Position numbers and translations under genes: made by a program. Positions 5,115-13,316 of a DNA stretch of 19,905 bases are shown here, in pieces; position 1 is the stretch's first letter; every line of letters starts with the position of its first letter. Source of the DNA: Pseudomonadota bacterium. GTDB lineage: Bacteria; Pseudomonadota; Alphaproteobacteria; Sphingomonadales; Sphingomonadaceae. A model generated the notes under the pieces. The model was given only the letters and a program-made list of their open reading frames with translations. It ran no database searches and was not told the DNA's origin. Where the stretch lies: positions 1 to 19,905 of the forward strand of contig JAFAGN010000206.1 of assembly GCA_023422695.1 (NCBI GenBank). Direction: 5' to 3'.

Positions 5115-8081
5115 ATGAAGTTCAAGGCACTGATCGGCACGTCGATTCTTGCGATGACGGTGGCAACACCGGCCTGGGCGCAGGATCCGGCGGAAGAAGT
5201 GGAACGCGACGCGTTCGGCGGCGAAATCGTCGTCACGGCGCAGCGCCAGTCGGAACGACTGCAGGACGTGCCGATCGCGGTCAGCGCCTTTTCGACCGAA
5301 GCGCTTGAGGCGCAGCAGATCAAGACCCCGTCGGATCTGCAGCTGACCCTGCCCAACGTCACCTTTACAAAAACCAACTTTACCGGCGCCAGCTTTACCA
5401 TTCGTGGGATCGGCGACCTTTGCGTCGGCACGACCTGTGACAGCGCGACCGCGATTCACCTGAACGGCGACCCGCTGTTTTCGACCCGCCTGTTCGAAAC
5501 CGAATTTTACGACCTGGAACGCATCGAAGTGCTGCGCGGACCGCAGGGGACGCTGTTCGGTCGCAACGCAACCTCGGGCGTGGTCAACGTGATCACCGCC
5601 AAGCCGAAGCTTGGCACTTTCGAAGCCGCGGCCGAAGGTGAATATGGCAATTACAATTCGATCAAGGGCAAAGGGATGGTCAACATCCCGCTCGGCGACA
5701 CGATGGCATTCCGTCTTGCGGGCATTTATCTGAACCGCGACGGCTATACCCGGAACGCCTTCCTCAACACCCGGATCGACGATCGCGACCTGTATTCGGT
5801 GCGCGGCTCGCTTCGCTGGGAACCCAGCGACGATACGACGATCGACATTCTCGCGTCCTATTTCCGCGAAAAGGACCAGCGCACCCGTATCCAGAAACAG
5901 CTTTGCCAGCGCGATCCGACCGGCATCCTGGGCTGTTTGAACACCCGCCTCGACAATTCGCCGTTCAACGGCAACGCGACCTTCACCGCGGCGTTGACCT
6001 CGCGCGAATTCCTGGCCATCCGCGGCATTCCGCAAGCCTTCGCCCTCGGCAGCCTTTATGGCCCCGACGTCTATGCCAACACAACGGTCCCCGACGATCC
6101 GCGGGTGGTGAACACCGCCTATACCCCCAGCTATTTCACCAGCGAGCTGACGGTCCAGGGCCAGATCGAGCATAATTTCGGGCCGGTGTCGTTGCAGGTG
6201 TCGGGCCAGTATCAAAAGGTGAAGCTCGACGCGTCGCAGGACTATAACAGCAACGTCGGCAACCGCGCGCTGTATGCGGGCGGCCTCGCGACATTGAATG
6301 CCGCGGCGAACGGCGCACTCGGCGCTGCTTTCACCCCCTATTTCCGTCCTGTCGCGGCGGCGATCATTCCCAATGGCCCCACTGGCCAGCTCTGCACCTC
6401 GCTGGCGGAAGAGACCGGATATGGCGCCTATGGCGGCAACAAAATCTGTAGCGATCAGTCGCTGCAGTTCGACCGGTCGAACCAGTATAACAGCAGCTGG
6501 TCGGTCGAAGGCATTTTGTCGAGCGACCTCGATGGCCCGTTCAACTTCCTGGTCGGCGGCATCTATGCCGATTACCACCTGACCGAGAACAGCTATTATG
6601 TGAACGCCTTCCCGATCGATTATCTGACCGGGGTGTTGGGCGCCTTCACCGCCGCAACAAATCCGCCGGCCGCCGGTGGTCCGCTGCCGCCGTCGTTCCT
6701 GGCAACGCCGTTCTTCCGCAACAACACCGACGATCTGAAGATCACGTCCTACGGTCTGTTCGGTGAAGCCTATTTCGAGTTCAGCGACCGGCTGAAACTG
6801 ACCGCGGGCCTGCGTTACAACAACGACAAGAAGGCGGTCACGGCGCGCTCGACGCTTGCCAGCTTCCTGGCCCCGCATGGCGGCACCACCGACACCGTGT
6901 TCGGTTCGCCGTTCGTCGGGTCATTCGACGCCGATCCGGGCACCCCGGGCAACCAGATCATCCAGTCGCGTCAGGTGAAGTTCAACAAGCTGACCGGGCG
7001 CGCGGTGCTCGACTTCAAGATCACCGACGACAATCTGATCTATGCGTCCTATTCGCGCGGGTATAAATCGGGCGGTATCAACCCTCCGCTGCAGCCGATC
7101 TTCGCCGTTCCGGAAAGCTTCGCCCCCGAACAGGTCGATGCGTTCGAAATCGGTTCGAAGAACAGCTTTGGCAATGGTGCGCTCCAGCTCAACCTGACGG
7201 CCTTCTACTACAAGTATAAGGATCTGCAGCTGAGCAAGATTGTCGCCCGCACCGCGGTCAACGACAATGTCAGCGCCAACATCTACGGTTTCGAGGCGGA
7301 GGCGATCGTTCGGCCCGACCCGAACCTCGTCGTCAACCTGGGCTTCAGCTATCTGCACAGCAAAGTCAGCGAAGACAAGTTCACCAGCAACCCGCGCGAC
7401 TTTGGCGGCGGACGTGCCGATGCCGTGATCATCAAGGACATCACCAACGCCGCCAACTGCGCCGTCGCCTCGCGCTCGGGCAGCGTCGCGGGCGTCAATG
7501 GCTATGTCAATCAGGTCCAGGCGCTGATCAATGGCGGCTTGATCCCGGGCGTCGCGGCGGGCGCGGGCCTGCAACCGACGACGGCTTTCCCGTCCGATGG
7601 CGGCATCGCCTCGACCGGTGCCTTCAGCATCTGTTCGGTGATGGAAGCGACGGCTGGCACGGTCGGCGCAGCGTTTGGCGGGATCGAGTATTTCTCCGCC
7701 GGCGTTCCGGTCAACATCAAGGGCAACGAATTGCCGCAGGCGCCGAACTACAAGTTCAGCGCGGGCGTGCAATATACCGCGCCGCTTGGCGGCGGCGACA
7801 TGACGCTCGTCCCGCGCGTCGACCTTGCCTACACCGGCGAAAGCTATGGCAGCATCTTCAACGGCAACGTCAACCGCATCAAGGGCTATGCGCAGGTCAA
7901 TGCCCAGCTGCAGCTGAACGGTGCCGACGACAAATGGTATGTCAAAGGCTTCATCCAGAACGTCTTTGACGCCAACAGCGTCACCGGCCTGTACATCACC
8001 GACCAGTCGTCAGGGAATTACACCAATATCTTCACTCTCGAACCGCGCCGCTACGGCATCGCGGCGGGTGTGAAGTTCTAA
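5115..8081 (+). CDS. TonB-dependent outer-membrane receptor (988 residues)
   Basis: TonB-dependent receptors are 22-strand barrels that import scarce ligands with energy from TonB-ExbB-ExbD. The signal peptide MKFKALIGTSILAMTVATPAWA is cleaved near residue 22. A TonB box EIVVTAQR (37-44) follows, then the plug domain (about 50-165, with DVPIAVSAFS, FTIRGIGD, LERIEVLRGPQGTLFGRNATSG), then the barrel ending in YGIAAGVKF with the usual terminal Phe. There is no STN domain, so no sign of surface signalling. I count eight cysteines in four close-set pairs: 103/108, 264/274, 427/445 and 782/840. They probably form disulfides in the plug and extracellular loops. The length is at the large end of the family. 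A strong ribosome-binding site (AAAGGGAGG) precedes the ATG. The ligand is unknown; the style resembles the many sphingomonad receptors annotated only as TonB-dependent receptor. Confidence 0.93.
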   Translation: MKFKALIGTSILAMTVATPAWAQDPAEEVERDAFGGEIVVTAQRQSERLQDVPIAVSAFSTEALEAQQIKTPSDLQLTLPNVTFTKTNFTGASFTIRGIGDLCVGTTCDSATAIHLNGDPLFSTRLFETEFYDLERIEVLRGPQGTLFGRNATSGVVNVITAKPKLGTFEAAAEGEYGNYNSIKGKGMVNIPLGDTMAFRLAGIYLNRDGYTRNAFLNTRIDDRDLYSVRGSLRWEPSDDTTIDILASYFREKDQRTRIQKQLCQRDPTGILGCLNTRLDNSPFNGNATFTAALTSREFLAIRGIPQAFALGSLYGPDVYANTTVPDDPRVVNTAYTPSYFTSELTVQGQIEHNFGPVSLQVSGQYQKVKLDASQDYNSNVGNRALYAGGLATLNAAANGALGAAFTPYFRPVAAAIIPNGPTGQLCTSLAEETGYGAYGGNKICSDQSLQFDRSNQYNSSWSVEGILSSDLDGPFNFLVGGIYADYHLTENSYYVNAFPIDYLTGVLGAFTAATNPPAAGGPLPPSFLATPFFRNNTDDLKITSYGLFGEAYFEFSDRLKLTAGLRYNNDKKAVTARSTLASFLAPHGGTTDTVFGSPFVGSFDADPGTPGNQIIQSRQVKFNKLTGRAVLDFKITDDNLIYASYSRGYKSGGINPPLQPIFAVPESFAPEQVDAFEIGSKNSFGNGALQLNLTAFYYKYKDLQLSKIVARTAVNDNVSANIYGFEAEAIVRPDPNLVVNLGFSYLHSKVSEDKFTSNPRDFGGGRADAVIIKDITNAANCAVASRSGSVAGVNGYVNQVQALINGGLIPGVAAGAGLQPTTAFPSDGGIASTGAFSICSVMEATAGTVGAAFGGIEYFSAGVPVNIKGNELPQAPNYKFSAGVQYTAPLGGGDMTLVPRVDLAYTGESYGSIFNGNVNRIKGYAQVNAQLQLNGADDKWYVKGFIQNVFDANSVTGLYITDQSSGNYTNIFTLEPRRYGIAAGVKF

Positions 8082-8104
8082 AACCCAAGCGGCAACGCCA
8101 CAAA

Positions 8105-8145
8105 AAACCCCGGCCTCTCCATCGAGAGGCCGGGGTTTCTTTTTT
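8105..8145. terminator. Bidirectional Rho-independent terminator between convergent receptors
   Basis: AAACCCCGGCCTCTC (8105-8119) and GAGAGGCCGGGGTTT (8124-8138) form a perfect 15-bp stem with a CATC loop. T-runs lie on the plus side (TTT then TTTTTT, to 8145) and on the minus side (complement of A8102-8107). It ends the plus-strand receptor and, read the other way, the minus-strand receptor that ends at 8194. Confidence 0.95.
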
Positions 8146-8193
8146 GTCCGCTGCCGGGAGACCGAAGCGCTTGACCGCTCCGGCCCCTTCCGA

Positions 8194-10842
8194 TCAGAAT
8201 TTGAAGCGAACGGTGCCGCCATAGGTGCGCGGCTGGCTGGGATAGCCCGACACGCTGCCCGCCTGCGCCACCGCCGGGAAGATGGTGGTCAGATACTGCG
8301 CGTTGGTCAGGTTGCGACCCCACACCCCGACGTCGAGGCCGTTGGTCAGGCGCACCGTGAACGATGCGTTGAGCGAGTTCACTTCGCGCTGCAGGCTTTC
8401 GACGACGCCGGCCGGGAAACCGCTCAGACCTTCGACGATCTGGACCGGGCTTTCATAGGCATAATCGACGTGCGCAATCGCCTTGGTGCCGCCTGCAAAT
8501 TCGTGGGTGTAGGTGGCGCCCATCGACATCGACAGCGCGGGGATACCCGCGGGCGTCGTGCCCGAGATATCGCCGAAGGCCGAATTGACGAAGCTGTCAT
8601 ATTTGGCGTCGAGATAGGTCGCCGCCAGCGTCAGGTTGAGCCCGTCGACCGGACGCACCGACCCGTCGAACTCGATCCCGAACGTCGACTGCTTGCCGGC
8701 ATTCGCCAGTGCAAAGCCGGTGCCGGTAAAGACGTTCGACTGGAAGCCCTTGATCGACTGCTTGAACACCGCGACGTTGACCGCAGCGACGTCCCACTGG
8801 CCCTTGATCCCGAATTCGTAAACGGTCGATTCCTCGGGCGCCGCAAAGCGCGAACCCGTTCCGAGGTTCGGGGTGCGCAGACCCGCAGCGGTGATCGCCG
8901 CCAGGTCCGACGCCAGCGGACGGCTGTCACGCGACAGGTTGACCGAGCTTGCCTTGAAGCCCGTGGCATAGGTCGCATAGACGTTGACCGTGTCGGTCAC
9001 TTCATAGGCGGCGCGAACGCTGTACGAGAAATCGCCATCGCTGGTCTTGCCATCCTCGACCGAGTTCGGGACGTTGAGGAACGGCGGCAGGAACTGGAAC
9101 GCCTTCAGCCCGTTGAGCGGATTGGCCGCCGGATTGTTCTGGTTGGCGTTGGCAAAAGCCTGCACCTGCCCCGAAATGCCCGCGAACGCCGCGGGGTTTG
9201 CCGCCGCAAACGCACCGATTTCGGCAGCGGTCGCCGAACGGCCCAGGTTCAGGACGCTCGGACCGCCGATCGTCTGCGCCAAACCGCCCTGGAACAGCAG
9301 CTGGTTGCGAAACGGCGCATATTGCGGCGCATCGAGGTTGATGCCCGAGAAGGTGTCGGTGCTGATCACATTGGTCGAGAACTTCTTGCGATCCTTGGTG
9401 TAGTTGCCGCCCAGCGACAGCGTCAGCCGGTCGGCGACTTCGAAATCGAGCGTCCCGAAGATCGAGAAGGCTTCGTCCTTCAGGCGGTACGCTTCGTCGA
9501 GGCCGTCACCGGCGCGGAAGAAGGTTCCGACATAACGCGTCGGCGCACCTTCGAGCGCGCCGAACGTGCCTTCGAGCAGCGCGACGTTCAGCGCGTTGCC
9601 GCTCGCCGCGCGGATCAGCGCGTCGCCATAAGGACGGAACTGGGTCCCGAACCGGATGTCGTTCTTCTGCTTGATCTTTTCGTTGAAATAATAGCCGCCG
9701 AGCAGGAAGTTGATCGGGCCGTCAAAATCCGACGTGACGCGCAGTTCCTGGGTAAAGGTGTCGATCCCCAGATCCTGGCTGTTCTCGCCGATCAGATCGG
9801 CGCCGGTGAAGTCCGAATCCTGGTTGGTCAGCGCCTTGACCTTGCGGTAGGCGGTGATCGAGGTCAGCGCGAGGTTGCCCAGATCATAGTCGATCTGCCC
9901 CGAACCGCCGTAGTTTTCGATCTCGTTCGACGACAGGAAATTATTGTACACGTTGAACGAGAAGGGATTGTTGGCATCGACGCTGGGGCCGCCCGCCAGC
10001 GCGTTGGTGATCGCCACCGTCGGACCGGCGATGACATTGCCCGCGATGCAGCAATTTTCGTCGATCTTGTCATAATCGCCGATCAGGCGGATCGACAGCG
10101 CGTCGCTCGGTTCGAACAACAACTGACCGCGCACGCCCCAACGGTTGCGGTCGTTGACGTCGGTACCCAGCTTCAGATCCTGCGCATAGCCGTCGCGGCG
10201 GTTGTAGCTGCCGCCGATCGAGAAGGCGACGGTTTCGCTGAGCGGGCCGGTCACGTCACCCTTGACGGTGATCGCGTCGAAATTGCCATAGGTCACTTCG
10301 GCCGAACCGCCGAAATCGAACTGCGGCTTTTGCGTGACGATGCTGATCACGCCCGCCGACGCGTTCTTGCCGAACAGGGTCGACTGCGGACCGCGCAGCA
10401 CTTCGATGCGCTCGACATTGGGAAGGTCGCCGATCTGGGCGGCCGAACGCGAACGATAGACGCCGTCGATGAACACGCCGACCGACGGTTCGATCCCGGC
10501 GTTGTTCGCGCCGTTGCCGAAACCGCGGATGATGAAGTTGGTGTTGGCGCTCGACTGGAGCTGCGACACGCGGAGGCTGGGAACCGCGGTCTGCAGGTCG
10601 ATGAGGTCGCGGATCTGCGATTCTTCGAGCTGCGCCGCCGACGTTACCGAAACGGCAACCGGGGTGTCCTGCAGCGTCTGCGACCGCTTCGATGCGGTAA
10701 CGATGATGTCATTGCCATAATCGGTGTCGTCGACCGCGACCGCGGCGTCGTTCGCCGGGGCGGCATCCTGGGCAAAAGCGATGACGGGGGTGGTGCTGGC
10801 ACACAGCATCGTGGCGCCCAGCAAAAGGTTGCGCAAAGTCAT
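8194..10842 (-). CDS. TonB-dependent outer-membrane receptor (882 residues)
   Basis: The signal peptide starts MTLRNLLLGATMLCAS and is probably cleaved after AFA (residue 24). A TonB box DIIVTASKR (45-53) follows. The plug holds DTPVAVSVTS, FIIRGFGNGANN and VERIEVLRGPQSTLFGKNASAG, and the barrel ends in the terminal Phe of YGGTVRFKF. Like its convergent neighbour it lacks an STN domain, so it is a plain transporter. It has an unusual adjacent Cys-Cys pair in IDENCCIAGN. I chose the ATG at 10842, with GGAGAGAGA just upstream. An in-frame start 33 codons earlier would put a non-hydrophobic stretch before the signal peptide. The substrate is unknown. No sulfatase, glycosidase or permease lies beside it to suggest one. 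Confidence 0.93.
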   Translation of the reverse strand: MTLRNLLLGATMLCASTTPVIAFAQDAAPANDAAVAVDDTDYGNDIIVTASKRSQTLQDTPVAVSVTSAAQLEESQIRDLIDLQTAVPSLRVSQLQSSANTNFIIRGFGNGANNAGIEPSVGVFIDGVYRSRSAAQIGDLPNVERIEVLRGPQSTLFGKNASAGVISIVTQKPQFDFGGSAEVTYGNFDAITVKGDVTGPLSETVAFSIGGSYNRRDGYAQDLKLGTDVNDRNRWGVRGQLLFEPSDALSIRLIGDYDKIDENCCIAGNVIAGPTVAITNALAGGPSVDANNPFSFNVYNNFLSSNEIENYGGSGQIDYDLGNLALTSITAYRKVKALTNQDSDFTGADLIGENSQDLGIDTFTQELRVTSDFDGPINFLLGGYYFNEKIKQKNDIRFGTQFRPYGDALIRAASGNALNVALLEGTFGALEGAPTRYVGTFFRAGDGLDEAYRLKDEAFSIFGTLDFEVADRLTLSLGGNYTKDRKKFSTNVISTDTFSGINLDAPQYAPFRNQLLFQGGLAQTIGGPSVLNLGRSATAAEIGAFAAANPAAFAGISGQVQAFANANQNNPAANPLNGLKAFQFLPPFLNVPNSVEDGKTSDGDFSYSVRAAYEVTDTVNVYATYATGFKASSVNLSRDSRPLASDLAAITAAGLRTPNLGTGSRFAAPEESTVYEFGIKGQWDVAAVNVAVFKQSIKGFQSNVFTGTGFALANAGKQSTFGIEFDGSVRPVDGLNLTLAATYLDAKYDSFVNSAFGDISGTTPAGIPALSMSMGATYTHEFAGGTKAIAHVDYAYESPVQIVEGLSGFPAGVVESLQREVNSLNASFTVRLTNGLDVGVWGRNLTNAQYLTTIFPAVAQAGSVSGYPSQPRTYGGTVRFKF

Positions 10843-10998
10843 GATGTCTCTCTCTCCAACCGGTGAAAGCGCGGCCCATCGGCCAAAGAGGGAGATGCCC
10901 ACCGGAACAGGCCGCTGTAGTTGCCGCGCGCGCGGCGTCAACGCGGCGGCGCTGCACTAGGCCGATTTTCTCGCGATTTGTGACCGAAAAGCAACAGT

Positions 10999-11009
10999 TT
11001 GCACTGCAA
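10999..11009. promoter_or_regulatory. TTGCA-C-TGCAA palindrome upstream of the minus-strand receptor
   Basis: A perfect 5-bp-arm palindrome lies about 160 bases upstream of the receptor start, in the gap between it and rluE. A looser relative, TTGCA-4 bases-TGCAA, lies at 4797-4810 upstream of the other receptor. The rest of 10843-11050 shows no gene. Function is unproven. Confidence 0.25.
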
Positions 11010-11050
11010 CATAAAACAAGCACGCGCATTGGCGCAAGGACACGAGCGGC

Positions 11051-11596
11051 CTAGTTCACCGCGCGCCACGCCCCGGGTGCCAGGTCGCCCAGATCCCACT
11101 CGCCGATCCGCACCCGCACAAGCCGTAGCGTCGGATAGCCGACCGCCGCGGTCATTCGCCGCACCTGACGGTTGCGCCCTTCGGTAATGACAATCTCCAG
11201 CCAGCTGTCGGGGACGCTCTTGCGAAAGCGCACCGGCGGATCGCGCGGCCACAGCTGCGGCGGTTCGATTCGCTCGACCAGCGCCGGGCGCGTCGGCCCG
11301 TCGTTCAGCAACACGCCGGCGCGCAGCCGGTCAAGGCTGGCGGCGTCGGGTTCGCCCTCAACCTGCACCCGATAGGTTTTGCGCGTTTTGTGCCGCGGCG
11401 ACGCGATGCGCGCCTGCAACGCGCCGTCGTCGGTCAGGATCAGCAACCCCTCGCTGTCGCGATCGAGCCGCCCGGCGGGATAGACGTGCGGCACGTCGAT
11501 ATAGTCGGACAGCGTTGCCCGCGCCTCGGGCGTCCCGCGATCGGTGAACTGCGACAGGACGCCATATGGCTTGTTGAACAGGATGATGCGGCCCAC
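11051..11596 (-). CDS. rluE: 23S rRNA pseudouridine synthase, RluE family
   Basis: This 181-residue protein belongs to the RsuA/RluB/RluE pseudouridine synthases. In E. coli, RluE makes pseudouridine at 23S rRNA position 2457. The catalytic Asp is Asp45 in AGRLDRDSEGLLILTDDG (41-58). Other matches to E. coli RluE are KPYGVLSQFTD near the N-terminus, LNDGPTRPA (97-105), LWPRDPP (115-121), SWLEIVITEGRNRQVRRMTA (131-150) and the end PGAWRAV. Like RluE it has no N-terminal S4 domain, and its length suits the family. The start is GTG at 11596, well supported by GGAAGGA a few bases upstream. It stands alone, divergent from the sigma factor gene; the 181-base gap is shared promoter space. Confidence 0.93.
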   Translation of the reverse strand: MGRIILFNKPYGVLSQFTDRGTPEARATLSDYIDVPHVYPAGRLDRDSEGLLILTDDGALQARIASPRHKTRKTYRVQVEGEPDAASLDRLRAGVLLNDGPTRPALVERIEPPQLWPRDPPVRFRKSVPDSWLEIVITEGRNRQVRRMTAAVGYPTLRLVRVRIGEWDLGDLAPGAWRAVN

Positions 11597-11777
11597 CGTT
11601 TTCCTTCCCGCTCGGTCGATCCGACAATATGAGCGTTGCCGGGGACGCGTAGCAGACTGGCCCCACCGGTCAAAATCCCCCGCGTGCCGGGTAACCCGTC
11701 ATCGCGGCAAGTGATCGCGGCAGGGGGGCTTGTTATGCGCCAAGTCCCTTTCTACTAGCGTGCGCGGTGGAGAGCCG

Positions 11778-12263
11778 ATGCGCGACGAACTGCGGAACAA
11801 CAATCTTTGGAAACGCGTCCTGCGCCGGATTTCGCGGCGACAAGGTTCCGCGGACGCCGAGGACGCGCTCCAATCGGCGTGCGTGCGGATATTGGCGCAG
11901 CCCGACCCGCCCCCAATCGACAATCCCGAAGCCTATCTTGCGCGGGTTGCGAGCAATATTGCGATCGACACCCACCGCCGCAAAGCGTTCGAGATGGACG
12001 GCCCGTTCGAAGAGGTCTTTGCAAATATCGCCGATTCGGCGCCTTTGCAGGATGAGGTTATCGAGGCGCGCAATCGTCTCCGCCATGTAGAGCAGGGACT
12101 CGCGCAATTGACGCCGCGAACCCGGGAGATTTTTTTGATGCACCGCCTCGACGGTCATAAATACCGCGAAATCGCGGAACGGCTGAATATCAGCCAAAGC
12201 GCTGTCGAGAAGCATATCGCAAAGGCGGTTCTGTTCCTGGCGCAATGGACGCGCGACCGATGA
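11778..12263 (+). CDS. ECF sigma factor, FecI-like
   Basis: This 161-residue protein is a small extracytoplasmic-function sigma factor. Region 2 spans roughly residues 5-70 (ADAEDALQSACVRIL; NPEAYLARVASNIAIDTHRR). Region 4 spans about 105-155, with helix-turn-helix YREIAERLNISQSAVEKHIA (129-148). SAVEKHI is typical of FecI-type sigmas. Its gene is directly followed, with a 4-base ATGA overlap, by a FecR-like regulator and then a receptor with an STN domain, which gives the full FecI-FecR-FecA arrangement. It should direct RNA polymerase to the receptor promoter once the ligand is sensed. I chose the ATG at 11778, after GGTGGAG. An upstream ATG would add 16 unconserved residues. A 9-bp direct repeat (11701-11709 and 11714-11722) lies upstream. 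Confidence 0.93.
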   Translation: MRDELRNNNLWKRVLRRISRRQGSADAEDALQSACVRILAQPDPPPIDNPEAYLARVASNIAIDTHRRKAFEMDGPFEEVFANIADSAPLQDEVIEARNRLRHVEQGLAQLTPRTREIFLMHRLDGHKYREIAERLNISQSAVEKHIAKAVLFLAQWTRDR

Positions 12264-13237
12264 GCGCCCGCCCCCACCCCTTGCCTGACCCGGATGCCGA
12301 GGCGGCTAACTGGCTGGCCCGCCTGCATGCCGACGAACGCGACCCGTCGGACGAAGCCGCATTCCGACGCTGGATCGACGCCAACCCCGCCAATGCGGAA
12401 GCATTCCGACATGCCACATCGGTCTGGGACGCCGTCGGCGCGGTGCAAGTCGAGCGCAGCCCGCAGGCCGCGGCCGCACCATCGCTGATGAACCGCCGCG
12501 CGCTGATCGCAGGTGGCGGCGCGATCGCGGCCATGGGCATCGGTCTGGGCGGATGGCAAGGCGCGCAGGCGGGCGTCTATCAAACCGGCCTGGGCGAACA
12601 GAAACGGGTGACGCTGGAGGACGGGACGATCCTGTTCCTCGACACCGACACCAAGTTGAAGGCCGAGTTCAATGATCGGCAGCGCGCTGTGACGTTGCAC
12701 CGTGGCCGCGCCAATTTCCGGGTATCGGCCGACGCCGCGCGCCCCTTTGTCGTTCATGCGGGCGCGCAGTCGGTCATCGCCCCGCGTGCCGTGTTCGACG
12801 TCCGCCGCGATGCCGACCGCATATCGGTGATGCTGATCGAGGGCAGCGTTGCGGTGCAGAAAGCGGACGGCGGTTCGGCGAGCAGCGTCGGCAGCCTGCG
12901 CGAGGGCGAACGGATCGTCATCGACCGCACCCACGCCGGCCAGATCGATGTGCCCGATCTGGCGCAACAACTTGCCTGGCAGAACGGCCAGCTGATCGCC
13001 GACAACCAAAGCCTGGGCGCCATGGTATCGGAGATGAACCGCTATTCGTCGGTCAAGCTGATGGTCGCCGATCCGCGCGCGGCCAGCTTGAAATTGAGCG
13101 GGGTGTACCGCGTCGGCGAGAATGCCGCCTTTGCCCGTTCGGTCCGCCAACTGCTGCCCGTCGGCGTCCGCACCAACAACGGCAATCTGGAAATTTTTTC
13201 GCTGCCTTCCGAAACGCTTACGCCCGACACAATTTAG
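12260..13237 (+). CDS. FecR-like transmembrane anti-sigma regulator
   Basis: This 325-residue protein transmits the receptor signal across the inner membrane to the sigma factor. An N-terminal cytoplasmic domain (DUF4880 type, about 14-57: EAANWLARLHADE, DEAAFRRWIDANPANAEAFR) should bind the sigma factor. One membrane segment follows (about 81-100, ALIAGGGAIAAMGIGLGGW), preceded by Arg79-Arg80. The periplasmic FecR domain is about 108-205 (TGLGEQKRVTLEDGTILFLDTDT begins it; AVFDVRR and LIEGSVAVQ lie within). The C-terminal STN-contacting domain (DUF4974 type) is about 250-315. The ATG overlaps the sigma factor stop (ATGA), so the two are translationally coupled. An in-frame ATG at 12245 is less likely. 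FecR proteins may act as anti-sigma or as needed activators; which applies here cannot be read from the sequence. Confidence 0.92.
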   Translation: MSARPHPLPDPDAEAANWLARLHADERDPSDEAAFRRWIDANPANAEAFRHATSVWDAVGAVQVERSPQAAAAPSLMNRRALIAGGGAIAAMGIGLGGWQGAQAGVYQTGLGEQKRVTLEDGTILFLDTDTKLKAEFNDRQRAVTLHRGRANFRVSADAARPFVVHAGAQSVIAPRAVFDVRRDADRISVMLIEGSVAVQKADGGSASSVGSLREGERIVIDRTHAGQIDVPDLAQQLAWQNGQLIADNQSLGAMVSEMNRYSSVKLMVADPRAASLKLSGVYRVGENAAFARSVRQLLPVGVRTNNGNLEIFSLPSETLTPDTI

Positions 13238-13244
13238 GAGGTGA

Positions 13245-13271
13245 GGTAAAATCGCCCCTCGCTCGTCCTCT
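13245..13271 (+). promoter_or_regulatory. Candidate ECF sigma promoter for the signalling receptor
   Basis: GGTAAA (13245-13250) and TCCTCT (13266-13271) resemble the E. coli fecA promoter boxes (GGAAAT and TCCTTT, from memory), in the 79-base gap between regulator and receptor where fecA-type promoters lie. The spacing of 15 is shorter than the usual 17. It is a weak match. Confidence 0.25.
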
Positions 13272-13316
13272 CATCAAAGGATGCGGCATCAAGCCGCCTC
13301 CAACAGGGGGGACTCC

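Noticed and set aside
5109..6878. 589-codon open frame antisense to the first receptor
   Set aside because: Shadow of the receptor reading frame; Arg/Val-rich product without domains.
8470..10866. 798-codon open frame antisense to the second receptor
   Set aside because: Same reason; the receptor has signal peptide, TonB box and terminal Phe, the antisense frame has no recognisable feature.
11597..11777. Search for a lasso-type precursor peptide gene near the sigma factor
   Set aside because: No short frame with a ribosome-binding site and a Gly-start, Asp/Glu ring pattern was found, and no lasso B or C maturation genes are in the window.
11597..13316. Fur box controlling the signalling locus
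   Set aside because: I found no GATAAT-type inverted array upstream of the sigma factor or receptor gene, so iron control is not supported by sequence.
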